Notes: a model not told the origin generated them from the sequence alone. A stretch of DNA of 64,000 nt from Amia ocellicauda (GCF_036373705.1 NC_089851.1:53885312-53949311), one strand, 5' to 3'. Shown: positions 9,797 through 21,044, counted from the first letter of the stretch. Made by a program: numbers and translations.

Positions 9797-12700
9797 ATGA
9801 AACAAGTAAGACACAAAGACACTCGGTCTGCACGTATCACGGCAGTACTGATAAAGAATATTAATGTAGCCAAAAGAATGCTGCGTAGGCTTAAATCTAG
9901 AATGGATGTGTCACAATTAGCAGGATCACAGACACCATTACAGCACAGTGGCGGTTGATGACCACCCAGCAAACTTGGAAATTCAGGAATATATTGATTT
10001 GATTGTGTCTGATGAATTAGCATTAGAAGCTGATAATAATAACCAACCAGACTTGGAAATTCAGGAATATATAGATTTGCACGTGTCTGATGGGTAAGCA
10101 TTAGAAGCGAATGATAATGATAATCAGATTGGGGGTGGTGATGTAGCAATGTTAGAGGTGAATAATGAAAATGCTGAACAAATGGTTGAGGGTGGTGATG
10201 GCGGGGACCCGCCTCGGGTGTTTTTGGAGCGTATTCGTCACTATGACCGGGAACTTAACAGGTTCCGGGGAATGGAGTTTTATGAAGAATTCAGGTTTGT
10301 GAATCTGGATCTGGTAGAATCGTACTGGTGCTGCGCAAGGGCTGTTAAATGAAATATCACACAATGTGGGTCCTAATGATTTTGTACAGCTTAGACTGAG
10401 CTCGGGGTCATTAAATAATGCTTTCTGTTAGAGGAGGCAACATTTGGGGGAGCTGGATGAAACAGATTTCCTAGAGAGCATAGCTAATTTACTGCAAAGT
10501 CACACCGAAATCCTAATATGCAAGGTGGGGTACGGAGACGTATAAAAGGTATTTTGTTTTGCAAGATAATAGACAAGAAAAGGGCATGCCTCACTGATTT
10601 CAAAAACCAAGGTAACAATTTATGTTTTGCCACCAGTGTGTACCGCCTGTGGAAAGGGAAAGAATGCACAGATGTTTGTTTTACTTCACAAACAGCATTA
10701 CTACGGGGTTTTAAACATCAGAACATTTATAGGTGTTAACTATTTCTGTGATTATTGCCACGCAGTATATGGGCATAAAAATTGTCACACGTGTCGGAAT
10801 TTGTGCAGAGCGTGTTTAGACCCCCACTGTTTTGAGGTTAAAGAGACCATCACCAGATGCGATGTATGTAAAATATTCTGTAGAGGTGGTGTCTGTCTCA
10901 GGAGACACAAGGCTAAAGCTGCCACCAAAGAGATTCAGTGTGTTCAACACTTTTACTGTACAGAGTGCTGGACTTTTCTCCCAATAATGCACACTTGCGA
11001 AGAAAAGCTCTTTCCGTGCTGTAAAAGTGTTATCCAGACACCTGACAATCATGTATGCTACATGAGCGTAATAAACATCCCCAAACAATCGGAAAAATAC
11101 ATTTTCTTTGATTTTGAATGCATGCAAGAAACAGGACACACATCCCAAATTATGTTTATGCCTCACACATAAACAACAAATGCACATGGGAGTTTTATGG
11201 GGATTCTTGCTTATCTGACTTTGTGAAATGTTTCATTGACACGTGTTTTAAAAACTACACTTTTATTTCACACAATGGTAAAGGCTATGATAACTACTTG
11301 GTCATTAGAGAGCTCATACGTGAAAAGGTTGCTACACACTTCATCACACAAGGAGGTAAAATTATGTGCATGACAGTGACCGCTCTGAACATCAGGTTCA
11401 TTGATTCATTACATTTCTTGCCTCTGAAACTGAGCAATATGCCAAAAGCAATGGGGTTTGAGGGTGAGAAAGGCCATTTCCCACACTTCTTTAACACGGT
11501 CGCAAACCAAAATTATGTAGGACCCTTACCCGCTGAACAATTTTACGGGGTAGACTACATGATGGGTGCAGATAAAACACAGTTTCAGGAATGGTACGAT
11601 GAGCACAAACTCGATGAATTGAAGCGGTATTGTAGACAGGACGTGGACATACTGAGACAAGCTTGTACTACATTTAGAAACGAGATATTATGTATGACAG
11701 AGCAGATACGTCTGAAGTGTCCATCTGACCCTGATTCAGACCTGATTAAAGTCAGTCTTGACCCGTTTCAGTACATCACATTAGCCTCTGTGTGTATGAC
11801 CATGTACCGGTACATGTTTCTCAGACCGCAGACCATAGCATTAGTCCATGACAATTATCACAACCAGAAAAAGCGGTTCTCGACCCCCGCTATTCAGTGG
11901 CTCATGTATACTGAACACACAGACAACATCAGTATACAACACGCACTAAAGCTGGGTGGTGAGCATAAATTTGGCCCGTACTATCTAGATGGTTTTGCAG
12001 TAATAAACGGTGTGTACACTGCTTTTGAGTACCATGGATGTTTTTTTCATGGTTGCGATACCTGTTATAGCGAAAATGACGTTAACAGTGTGACAAAAAC
12101 AACATTCGGCTGGCTATATCAAAAGACAATGTATAAAACCGAATTCTTAAAATTACAAGGGTTTGATGTTAAAGTGATGTGGGAACACAAATGGAAGACA
12201 ATGCTGAATGAAGACCAGGATGTTAGGGCATTTATTTCCGAATCACAGTTACCAGCGCCTTTAGACCCCAGGGAGTCTCTATTCGGTGGGTGGACGAATG
12301 CAGTGACCCTGTATTATCAACCAAAACCTGGCTAGGAACTCCGTTACTATGATTTCACCAGTCTGTACCCGTTTGTAAATAAAACCAAATTGTACCCCGT
12401 TGGTCACCCGGATATAATATGCGAGGGCTTTGAAGATTTACAAAATTACTTTGGGCTCGCAAAAGTCAAAGTTTACCCTCCTAGAAGGTTGTTTTTCCCT
12501 GTGCTACCGACCAGAGTTGGTAAAAAACTGTTCTTTACACTCTGTCGGACGTGCGCTGACACCCAGCAGGGCCCCCCTGCACACACAGCGACGAGCAGCG
12601 AGCGCTTACCGGTGTCTGGTGCATGCCAGAGCTGCTGTCTGCTGTAGATAAGGGTTACAGAATAGCAGAAATATACGAGATCTGGCACTTTAAGCACTCG

Positions 12701-13560
12701 ACCAACACGTTGTTTAGTGAATATATTAAAACGCATTTAAAAGGCAAACAAGAAGCTTCAGGCTACCCCCAGTGGTGCAAAAATGACACAGACCATGAAC
12801 ACTACATCAGAGAGTATCATGACAGAGAGGGGGTACACTTGGACCATTACAACATTACTAAGAATCCGGCCAAAAGACAGATTTCAAAACTGTTTTTGAA
12901 TTCTTTATGGGGAAAATTTGGACAACGACCAGATTTACAAAACACCAGTATTGTGAGAGACCCCAACGAATTATTTAAATACGTGTTTGCCCCATACCAC
13001 GAGGTCCCGTCTTGTGATTTTATTGATGATGACGATGATTTTATGTGCCTGTGTCACCTGGAAACGGGGAAAAGAGCACTACACACAGCTTTCAAATGTA
13101 AATATTTGTATTGCCAGTTTCACCACCGCCTATGCTAGGTTAGAACTGTACTCTCTTCTGGATTCATTACAAGGTCGTTGTTTGTATTATGACACTGATT
13201 CAATCATTTATGTAAGCAGGCCAGGACAGTGGGACCCCAAGTTAGGAGATTATCTGGGTCAATTGACAAGTGAGCTGCCTCCGGATCAGCACATTACAGA
13301 GTTTGTTGCAACAGCACCTAAATCCTATGGATATAAGCTCTCAGGAGGGAAAGCCTGTATCAAGGTAAAGGGTATCACATTAAACGTGGCTAATAGTGAG
13401 AAAATTAATTTCGATAGCCTAAAAGATTTGATACTTGACTATGCGGATAAGTAGGCTGGTGCAAATGGTGAAATAAAAGACATTGCACTGCGGCAACCGG
13501 GGATAGTACGTGTTAAACGTGACTGGCACTTTGAGATGAGAACACTGCAAAAGACCGAGA
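9797..13560 (+). pseudogene. pPolB: Protein-primed DNA polymerase B region (broken)
   Basis: Replication polymerase of the element, the protein-primed family B type that uses a terminal protein. The likely start is the ATG at 9797 (MKQVRHKDTRSAR). The N-terminal part has two similar acidic blocks (NLEIQEYIDL, about 77 bp apart). Next comes a cysteine/histidine-rich zinc-binding section (CTACGKG, CDYC, CHTCRNLC, about 10640-11060), then the exonuclease motif FFDFECMQ, then SHNGKGYDNYLV and YCRQDVDIL. The polymerase palm motifs YDFTSLYPF (near 12345) and YYDTDSIIYV (near 13185) follow. The region is not one open frame and has several breaks. It drives replication together with the integrase and capsid genes downstream. 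Confidence 0.92.
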
Positions 13561-13569
13561 GATAAATTA

Positions 13570-13770
13570 CAGATTACAACGTTAGCTCGACAGATGTATC
13601 CAGGCAAATCTCAATATTTTTTGGAAGCTTTTGAAGATGCCACCAAGAAGTATTTTGGATACTTATTTGTCGATGTCATGTCAAAGACCCCTGATGAATA
13701 CCGTTTAAGGACGGGTCTTTTCCCCCCTGACATCCCGGTGGTTTATGTGTTTAAAAAACAAAGAAAGTAA
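13570..13770 (+). pseudogene. C-terminal remnant of FtsK/A32-type packaging ATPase
   Basis: The reading TLARQMYPGKSQYFLEAFED and then YGYLFVDV...LRTGLFPPDIPVVYV resembles the C-terminal end of the Polinton/adintovirus genome-packaging ATPase. The LARQMYPG turn and the LRT-IFP tail are typical as I remember the family. No Walker A or Walker B segment was found anywhere in the element, so only this end is recognisable. It directly follows the polymerase region on the same strand. Confidence 0.6.
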
Positions 13771-13827
13771 AAGCCGCTGGTTTTCCAGCGTTGAGCACAT
13801 TTGCTGTCTGTGACTCTGGCTGTCAGT

Positions 13828-14134
13828 ATGTCACTGCGTATGAAGAGAAAACTGGCTCTCCTGCAGCTGCTGGTTAAAGCCAAGCCGCAACAAGGCCATT
13901 CTGTGCGCCGCTGGAAGCGACCTGGTACAGGCCGTGTCAGAAATCGCTCTAAATACACTGAAAGGAAACATCCGCTTGAGCGCTAAACAATTTCAGAAAC
14001 TCAAGAAAAGTGGCCACATTATAAAAACACTTAGTAAAAAGAGAAAGAGAAATCTATTGAATCAGTCTGGGGGGTTTATCAGTAATTTGCTAAGTATTGC
14101 CATTCCCCTCATTACCGGCTTACTGACCAGATGA
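13828..14134 (+). pseudogene. pX-like small basic protein with C-terminal hydrophobic segment
   Basis: The C-terminal part is lysine/arginine-rich (KTLSKKRKRN) and ends in a glycine-led hydrophobic tail, GGFISNLLSIAIPLITGLL. That layout matches the adenovirus pX/mu-like or PX proteins of Polintons and adintoviruses, which are thought to bind DNA or membranes. The region is not a single clean frame. Its stop overlaps the start of the next gene as ATGA at 14131-14134, which suggests coupled expression. Confidence 0.6.
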
Positions 14135-14874
14135 AAATGCAATTCACTGAGAAAATGTATCTAGTACCTCAGAAACAGATGGGCCAAATTAAAGAGGACT
14201 TTCCAGTTGAACACGACATCAGAAAAATAGCCACATATAAATTGGATGGTGAAATGAAAGATATTCTGCAAAGCTCTCAATTGGGTGAATATGACAAAGC
14301 GCTGCAGAGGTACTTGGCCCTGACGTGGCAGGCAGAATCTGAAAAAGCCACTTTGACTTTGCAGATGCCTGACACCGATACCCCGGCCGAAAAACCGCAC
14401 ACAGAGCCTGTTTTCGATTATATTTTAGACGCTATCCCACAAAGGCAAAATAAAAATGCCGAAATGGTGTCCAACAATTCTATAGCTAGCTGGAATGAGA
14501 ATGGGGAATTTGTGTACAAGGGGGGCCCTGTTCGTGGGTCTCATGTGATTGATCTGGTTAGGGCTGTCACACAGCCGCACACGCTGGCCACAGGAAGAGC
14601 CCCCAAAGGCTGGGGCAGTTTTATGATGGCGATGGCGGAGATTAACATCCCCGGTTCGGTACTGTCTAACAGAATAAACAGGGAGGTGTTGGAGAAACTG
14701 AAAACAACACCTACTAGAAACAGTTCTATGTCTATACAGAGAAATCCTATTTCTCCTGAACCAGACTTTGATATTTCGATGGAGGGGGCGGCTGCCCCAC
14801 CCGAAACACCACAAAGAGACCAGCCAGCTAAAAAGCATCGGCTGTTTGGGAAATTACCATGGCTGTCTCTGTAA
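14131..14874 (+). CDS. Conserved Polinton protein, function unknown, 247 aa
   Basis: This is the one long Polinton gene that still looks whole. It starts MKMQFTEKMYLVPQKQM. A helical section (MKDILQSSQLGEYDKALQRY) is followed by a second conserved block, WNENGEFVYKGGPVRGSHVI then DLVRAVTQPH, then an RAPKGWGSFM turn. The C-terminal 50 residues are proline-rich, acidic and then basic. Similar proteins sit beside pX and the polymerase in fish and invertebrate Polintons. The role has not been shown as far as I know; a virion or core role is only inferred. The next 650 bp hold no gene. Confidence 0.75.
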   Translation: MKMQFTEKMYLVPQKQMGQIKEDFPVEHDIRKIATYKLDGEMKDILQSSQLGEYDKALQRYLALTWQAESEKATLTLQMPDTDTPAEKPHTEPVFDYILDAIPQRQNKNAEMVSNNSIASWNENGEFVYKGGPVRGSHVIDLVRAVTQPHTLATGRAPKGWGSFMMAMAEINIPGSVLSNRINREVLEKLKTTPTRNSSMSIQRNPISPEPDFDISMEGAAAPPETPQRDQPAKKHRLFGKLPWLSL

Positions 14875-15528
14875 AGCGGGTCCTCATGGTTTTATTTTTT
14901 GTATTATTATTTTGGTTGTTGTTTGTTTATATATAGGCTATAGAAATACATACATTGATGTTATCTGTAAAATGTTAAATCCTTGTGTGATTCTGATAAT
15001 AAAAAAAGGAATTATTATTATTATTATTATTATTATTGTGTTTGTATGTCAAAGAACATTATCAGTGGTGTTTCACTGTTTTAGTTTATTTGGTTTTTGT
15101 GTGTGCTGAATAAAAAATGTAACGCGTGATAAACTATGGTGTTTGTATGTATGGATTTATTAACTACATATAAACATAATTCATGTGTATATAATATTTT
15201 ATTATCAGGTTAGCAGGCGTTACATATATGAGAATGCCACGTCATTAAGCTTAAACGCACACACACAAACATACACACAAGCATTATTCTATCATTCTAT
15301 AGTGTCTATAGTGTTATTCATACACTGTTCTAACATTGTTTATTTCTGTTCATGACTGATTTAGCAATTATGACAGATCCTAAAATCATGCATTCGGTTA
15401 CACATCTGACAATTCTCATTTACATGAAGCTTAAACAGATACATAGGTCTCGTTCTCCTGTTATAAATTTTCACAAACTGCATTACTAATTAAATCTTCA
15501 GAATACAAATCCAATATCTGATTTTAAG
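14875..15528. other. AT-rich convergent intergenic spacer in the Polinton
   Basis: Lies between the convergent plus-strand and minus-strand gene blocks. It holds an (ATT)n run at about 15009-15038, AATAAA signals on the plus strand near 15108, and AT-rich sequence. It probably serves as the shared 3' end region. No gene is seen. Confidence 0.6.
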
Positions 15529-15906
15529 CTAGCCCCTTACAACGCTGTTGTAAAAAATACACACAGTGGTTTCCACATGTTGTGGATAAAGCATCCTGCA
15601 ACTGTCTGGAGTTAACACTGTTAACACTGAGTTTGTGTTTAAAAAACACATGATTGATTTAGGGAAAAAAGGAGCATTGGGGGGGAATCCGTAAGAATCA
15701 AAGAATTCGGCCTTCCCATCTCCTCCTAGATAGATAGCAAGCCAGTGCTCCCCGGGTCGGTCATGCGGATGTGTGTTGATGACGAAACAGGCCGGCCTGT
15801 GGACTCCTGACCGTTTGGGGAGCTTGTCAGATGGAAACACACCCAGAAAATAGTCTGTTGTGTAACTGTCCTTAGTCATGATGGCCCCAATCTGTTGCGT
15901 ATTCAT
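15529..15906 (-). pseudogene. PRO: Adenain-like cysteine protease (PRO)
   Basis: Maturation protease of the adenovirus protease (Ulp1/C5-like) family, which cleaves capsid proteins. The likely start is the ATG at 15906 (MNTQQIGAIMTKD). Signature segments are FVINTHPHDRPGEHWLAIYL, with the catalytic histidine in the EHW block, and AEFFDSYG, with the acidic residue. The expected cysteine block lies near the end (TTVCIFYNS). The protein is about 125 residues, shorter than the roughly 200 usual for the family, and looks broken. It lies 3' of the capsid gene on the same strand. Confidence 0.85.
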
Positions 15907-15967
15907 GACCAGAGTATTGAAAGCCACAAGGCAATCGTTTTTCAACTGTAGTCGTAAAGGACTTATC

Positions 15968-17210
15968 TTAATAATGATTAATGTTAATTTCAACAATGTT
16001 GTCAAAAACAGCATACACTATCATGTTCACGGTGGTTGGTAATGGCTGGGCAAAACTAATTTCTGCTCTCAGGTTCCCTGTTTTTATGAGCGAATAGTGC
16101 CCAGTGCACTCTTGATCCGGGCTGAGGTTAAATGCAAACAGTGTGTAACCTCTGGCAAACTCCTTACAGTCCACTACCAGAGGCTTGTCTTTGAGGTGCT
16201 TTCCGGCTGTTTCCACCAGGTTAAAGTTATCATTTGCGAAATCCGGTTGTAGCGGTTTAGTAGGGATCTGCTCCCCATCTACTTACAGGGCCAGGAAATT
16301 AATATCACAATGTTTAAAGTAGAAGGGGTTTATCCACAAAACCAATTGCTATTATTTTAGCCAATTGTCCCAGAAACACATTTTCCTGGTTGCAGACCCT
16401 GCTTCCTCTGGCCAGACTGAACACTTTCATATGAACCCGATCTACAGGGTATTTTGCATTAGCCACCTGCAGCACATCGGCATGACCCAGCCTGACAGCG
16501 GGGGCCACCCGGACCCTCTTCACAAACACAGCTGCTGAGAGAACCGACAGTTTGAAATCCTCAGCGTTGCTCATGAGACAGAACGCTTCTCTGTTACGGG
16601 TGAGTTGAATTTTTATATCAACGCCGTTCAGCACTAATTTGTCTTGAAAAAACATGTCTGCATGAATACAACCCAACAATTCTAGTTTTCGGCTTCCTGC
16701 TGTATAGGCCGCTCTATTTCTGAACCCCAGGTTTGTCCCGTTCAGTGCGGTTACTTCATGCTGGCCGGCTGTGTCCTTGACAAAAAGGCCTGCTGAGTAC
16801 TATGTGTTCAAAGTGCTTTCACTGTAGTTGAGAATGGATTCTATTATAGCCCTGTATGGATAACAGTTGTTGCTCTGGCTAATAAGTCTGTCACCGATTG
16901 TGATGTCGACCTGGCTGAAAAGGGAGGCCACGGGGTAATTTACCAGGCCCACCCGATCATCCTGGGCCAGATCAGTGCCATCATGCTTAGTAATTTTACA
17001 AGTCAGGTAGATGATCGTGTTGTTCAGATCTAGATAGTCCTCTCCGTTTCCAGTGATGTAGAATTCCAGTGGGGCATTGTCAGAGAGCGCTGTGAGGGGG
17101 GGCACCTACACATAGAAACTCTTCTCAATGCTGGTCTGTGTGGGCACCAGCTGAAAAAGGTCCAGTTCAGATTTGGTGCACTCCTCAGAACTGCAGTGAA
17201 CGAAAGCCAT
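15968..17210 (-). pseudogene. MCP: Major capsid protein, double jelly roll (broken)
   Basis: Hexon-like major capsid protein of Polintons. The likely start is the ATG at 17210 (MAFVHCSSEECTKSELDLFQ). Recognisable parts include LTALSDNAPLEFYITGNGED and YLDLNNTIIYL in the first jelly roll, then YPVASLFSQVDITIGDRLIS. A middle section (FQDKLVLNGVDIKIQLTRN) and a C-terminal section (ARGYTLFAFNLSPDQ) follow. The span of about 1240 bp fits the usual size. It has several breaks. Confidence 0.9.
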
Positions 17211-17212
17211 GT

Positions 17213-17625
17213 TTAAAATATATCCCCGCGATGTTGTTGCCTGGAGCTCCTCTTCTTACCAGCCCCGTTTCTCTTATGATTGTGTTTCTTCTGTATAGTC
17301 CTTTTAACAGGGGCCGGCGGTCCTGTGAGCCCCAGTGGTGTCGTTCTTTTCCTTTTAATGCCTCTCCTGACCTTTCGGAGCATGAATTCTACTGGCCACC
17401 GCACTTGTAACCTGCCCGACCACATCTTTAGCTATGTTTCTGGCAGCCAATTTGACGTGTGGTTTGACAATTTCTAATCCGCGTCTCAGAAAAGGCATAG
17501 CTACCAGCTACCCCCGCACCGTATTGTACTGGCATCCCGGCGAAACCGGGGAGGCCGTTACCCGCCTGATACTTGTAGTAGTTCCTATACATGTGCGGGT
17601 CTCCATAGTTTTTAACAATCACCAT
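17213..17625 (-). pseudogene. Small basic virion protein, pVI-like
   Basis: The N-terminal part, MVIVKNYGDPHMYRNYYKYQ and then GNGLPGFAGMPVQYGAG, has the glycine- and tyrosine-rich look of pVI-like minor virion proteins. The other end is very basic (KRKRTTPLGL, KRTIQKKHNHKR). It is placed between the penton and capsid genes, as in other Polintons. It does not read as one frame. The pVI assignment is by composition and position only. Confidence 0.5.
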
Positions 17626-17628
17626 GAT

Positions 17629-18373
17629 TTAAAAGTGGTTGTATCTAACAGGTTGGAAATGCAACTTCACTATCACCTTGCCGTATGCGAATGTCACATG
17701 TCCGTTCTGGTCAGTCTTTATTTCAGTGCTGATGGTGTCGAATTCATCCATGCTCAGGGGGACATAGTGGGGCTTATCATATAACAGCGTAACAAACTTG
17801 CCTTCTTCCCCTTTTTTAGGTATACAGCGCAGAAGCGGGGCATACATGTCACCCACTAGTTGGTGTTCAATTATATCGGTATAAACATACATGTGGTTAA
17901 AACCCGCTGTAATATCCGCAGGCTGGGGCGATTCCCCCCCCCCCCCCCTTCTCGGGAATGAACCCCAAGACATGTGCTAGCTGGCCCGTGGTAAAAAACA
18001 ATAAAGTCGAATCCCTGAAAAGCCTCACGCTTCTAATATAGTTGTATTGAAAGTATACCTTGGGCAATGTGGGGACGGCCTTGACAGCATTATTCATGGC
18101 TGTTAACAATACATCAATGTTTTTATAGTAGCCTTGTGATATTTCATAATACCAGTTTGTATCGGTTGTCTCAGAATGCAATTCAAAGCTCTGTTTCCTG
18201 TCAAACGTATTGATGGTCATGGGGTAGTGCATCTCCACCATCCCTACCTCCCATTTACCTGGTAGATCGATGGATTTGGCTAGATGGTCAGTGAAGTTGG
18301 AGCTCTTGTTGTTAGGAAATAGTGTCTCCGAGGCATTACTGGTAAAAGTCAGGTAAAATCCATTTTCACTCAT
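17629..18373 (-). pseudogene. Penton / minor capsid protein (single jelly roll)
   Basis: Starts MSENGFYLTFTSNASETLFP, then NFTDHLAKSIDLPGKWEVGM and VEMHYPMTINTF, which is the conserved opening of Polinton minor capsid proteins. The C-terminal part includes FNHMYVYTDIIEHQLVGDMY and PLSMDEFDTISTEI. The size, about 245 residues, is normal. It occupies the capsid vertices in related viruses. The coding region is broken. It lies between the integrase and the pVI-like gene in the same direction. Confidence 0.88.
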
Positions 18374-18376
18374 TTT

Positions 18377-19439
18377 TTATCCTCTCACAACCCCCGGGGC
18401 TATGTCTTTCACCTCTGAAGCTTTGATCCAACTATTAAATTTAACTCCCCAACTCAGCCATTTGACTAAAACTTGTTTACCACGGCCACGGCCTCTGGAG
18501 TCTAAAATTTTCTGTATTCGATAGACTCTGTCACCATTTGGGTTTATCTTTTGTAACTCTTCGGTGTAAAACTGACCTTTTATGTCGTCACCAGCATAAT
18601 CTTTTAGTTTGTAAATAGGCCTTAATCCAGGCACACATTTTTTAACTATGAATATTTCATCTGTGAATGTTTGCTCATACCCCTTTTCAAATTTCCCTTT
18701 TATTCTCGACACCCTCACATGATCACCTTCTTTAAACTTAAATTTTGAAGGTTTGCTTTTTACAAATGACCCATACACAGTCCTCCACACCCTCAGGGCA
18801 TTGTCATGGGTGACATCTACTGGTCGTTCCTTGACAGTTCTATGGAATGTGTGATTGTAACTGTGAAACAGCTCTAAAGTACTTCCACATTTTCGATTTT
18901 ATAGTCCTATTGAATCTCTCTACCACACTGGCTTTCACTTTACTATTTGTCACAAAATGTACAATTTGGTATTGCTTGAGAAGACTTTGAAAACCATGGT
19001 TGAGGAATTCTTTCCCCTGATCTGTCTGCAGTTTCTTTGGAACGCGCCCTTGGGTGAATATTCTTTTAAAGGCGGCACACACTTGCTGACCCGTTTTGTT
19101 TTTTAATGGTACTGCCCAGGCGTATTTGGACAACACATCTATACAGGTTAGAATGTATTTCATACCGTTGTTGAACTTTGAGAACTGACCCATTTCCACC
19201 AGGTCTGCCTGCCATTGCCAGTCAATGTCTTGTACCAGTGTCAAGTTCCTCTTAAACCTCACCCGCGCTGGTCTGTGCACTGTGTATGTATATTGATCCG
19301 ATAACCATTGTGAAACATGTTCTCTTTTTATACGGTCACCCTTTGCTCTGGCACTTCTCAGCAGTGTATCGAGTCCTCCAAAACGACCGGCTTCTTTAGG
19401 CGTATAATAGATCTCTTTTAATCTCTCTTCATGGTTCAT
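18377..19439 (-). pseudogene. INT: Retroviral-type integrase with chromodomain
   Basis: Inserts the element into chromosomes and makes the six-base duplication. The likely start is MNHEERLKEIYYTPKEAGRF at 19439. The catalytic core shows the DDE set: WQADLVEM, LQTDQGKEF and KASVVERFNRT. A zinc-binding N-terminal section is not obvious. The C-terminal part has an SH3-like section (KFKEGDHVRVSRIKGKFEKG) and a chromodomain-like end (YRIQKILDSRGRG, then VLVKWLSWGVKFNSWI). The region is broken. It is the first minus-strand gene inside the right end. Confidence 0.93.
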
Positions 19440-19495
19440 TTTCTCGTGATTAATGAATACACCCTTCAACTTAGTAACTTATACCAAATAGTAAC

Positions 19496-19578
19496 ACCCA
19501 GGTGGCTGAGTGGTTAAGGCATTGGACTTAAGATCTAATAGATGTATGTCTGTGTGGGTTGGAATTCCACTCTGGGTA
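19496..19578 (+). tRNA. tRNA-Leu (anticodon TAA) inside the Polinton
   Basis: An 83-nt class II cloverleaf, the same length as vertebrate tRNA-Leu(TAA). The acceptor ACCCAGG pairs with TCTGGGT, discriminator A. The anticodon stem TTGGA/TCTAA holds loop CTTAAGA (U33, anticodon TAA, G37). The long variable arm pairs AGAT with GTCT. The T stem GTGGG/TCCAC is paired. Box A (TGGCTGAGTGG) is perfect. The T loop is TTGGAAT where TTCGAAN is expected, so C56 is G and box B is altered. A T6 run follows 5 bp later. It sits between the integrase and the right inverted repeat. It could be a captured host gene, a recent pseudogene or a SINE head; no SINE body follows. Confidence 0.85.
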
Positions 19579-19583
19579 AGTAC

Positions 19584-19589
19584 TTTTTT
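19584..19589 (+). terminator. T6 RNA polymerase III stop after tRNA-Leu
   Basis: Six T residues begin 5 bp past the tRNA 3' end. That is where Pol III termination is expected. Confidence 0.7.
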
Positions 19590-19641
19590 GATCAAAACTT
19601 TATTTTGTTCTCTTTTTCTAATTTAATTTATTTTATTTTAT

Positions 19642-19848
19642 ACCACCCCAAAAACAATCATAAAATATATAACCTAAAATCATCACATGCACATCACTAA
19701 ACACAGTTTAAAATACTTTTTTATTAAAACTTTATGTTGTTGTTCTCTTCTTATTTTAATGTATTTTATTTTGGTAACAACTTATCGTACCAAACCTAAT
19801 CATAAAACATAACCTAACACAAATAATAATAAGTTTAAACTCTTAAAC

Positions 19849-19887
<39 letters not shown>

Positions 19888-20256
19888 CATCAGGGTGAGA
19901 TGGCGGCGAACACTTGTCAAGATGACCTGTGCCCTTTCCAAAATGCCTGTCATCCTAACAAGATGGAGGTCATCCAAACAAGATGGCTGCCATCCTAACA
20001 AGATCACGGTCATCCAAACAAGATGGCTGACAGGAGAGGGTCAAAGGGTAAAACCTGTATTCTTACAAGATGGCTGACTGGAGAGGATCAAAGGGTACAG
20101 GGTAAGGAGGAGCTTCCTGGCCCATTGGGCTTCTGGGTAAGGAGGGGCTTCATGGCCCGTGAGGCTTCTGGGTAAGGCGGGTTTCCCAGCCGATGGGGCT
20201 TCTGGGTAGGGGCGGGGCCACCTGTCACTTTGACATAAAGTACCATCATTACTACT
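19642..20256 (-). repeat. Right terminal inverted repeat of the Polinton
   Basis: Reverse complement of 8098-8699, with the same subrepeats and a longer (CA)n run at about 19852-19880. It is followed by CTGATG, the right target duplication. Confidence 0.9.
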
Positions 20257-20262
20257 CTGATG

Positions 20263-21044
20263 TTAGTACTTGAAATGTGTATTACCAAGCATTGATAAGT
20301 CACACAGTGTGGCAACAATCTTGGATTATGCCTCGATTTCTCATAAACCCTTATACTGGCTGATGTGTGCTTTGGTATACAGTATCTTTGGACTGTGTTC
20401 TACACATATCCTAAAAGACAATTCCTACATGAAGAAACATAGCAGTAATGAACAAAATATTTTGACTTACTGTACATTTTGTTCAATTTTAAGCCTGCAA
20501 TAACACACTGTCACCACTGGTAGCAGCATATACCACAAACAGCACTGAGATAAAAAAAAATGAAGCGGCCATCTTGGGCATGTACATCGTAACAACAAAA
20601 CACTATCAGTCACTTGCAACAGTATTAGAGTGGAAACTATTATTTTAAACACACAGACACTTCTGTCTGCAAATACAAATAGTGTAAATTGAGATGTGTT
20701 TAAATTAGGGATTATTTCAGATGTAGAGAAACCTTGAAGAGAAGCAAGAGAAAACAAATGTGAAACTAAAAAATTGGATTAAATGTGATTCACATGAAAC
20801 ATAAATACACATTATGTAAAATAAATACATGAAAATCAACAGTGGTACAAGAGCGGTGATGTTGCTGAATCTGTAGTGGTGGATTATTGCTTTCAACTGA
20901 ACATCATTTCAAACTGAGATTGGCTGGATCCATGCATCAGTTCCTGGTTAAATAGTTAACGATGCAACACGGGGGCGATTTTGTGCTCTTCTCTCTCAGT
21001 GAAATCGTAACTTATGGTGACATGTTGTATACTGAACTGTGCAG
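20263..21044. other. Non-coding flank right of the Polinton
   Basis: No supported gene. The minus-strand open frame at 20467-20757 has no recognisable domain. Confidence 0.5.

Larger units (their letters stand above)
1..10310. repeat. Long direct repeat, copy 1
   Basis: This block recurs at 53660-64000 with near identity. By eye I found only a one-base deletion near 3738, a 32-bp longer (AT)n tract in copy 2, and substitutions near 5319, 7698 and 8291. The match starts at or before base 1 and still continues at the window end, so both outer limits are unseen. It contains an LTR end, Tc1, SINE and LINE fragments and the left 2.2 kb of a Polinton. A real tandem duplication and a false assembly duplication would look the same here. 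Confidence 0.97.
8098..20256 (+). mobile_element. Polinton/Maverick element (adintovirus-like), broken
   Basis: A virus-like DNA transposon of 12159 bp. It starts AGTAGTAATGATGG and ends with the inverse, has terminal inverted repeats of about 600 bp and a six-base target duplication. Visible parts, left to right: accessory frames, protein-primed polymerase B, a packaging-ATPase C-terminal remnant, a pX-like protein and a conserved 247-residue protein (plus strand); adenain-like protease, double-jelly-roll major capsid, small basic protein, penton and integrase (minus strand). A tRNA-Leu lies beside the right repeat. It is broken in roughly ten or more places. The outer ends of the inverted repeats differ by about 6% by eye, suggesting an old insertion. 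A partial second copy at 61788 comes from the long direct repeat. Confidence 0.93.

Noticed and set aside
9787-10149. Minus-strand frame of 120 residues
   Set aside because: It is a shadow of the repeated plus-strand polymerase N-terminal region.
14161-14838. Minus-strand frames opposite the conserved 247-residue gene
   Set aside because: Shadows of a well-supported plus-strand gene.
8098-20256. Complete packaging ATPase in the Polinton
   Set aside because: No Walker A or B segment is visible on either strand; only a C-terminal remnant could be supported.
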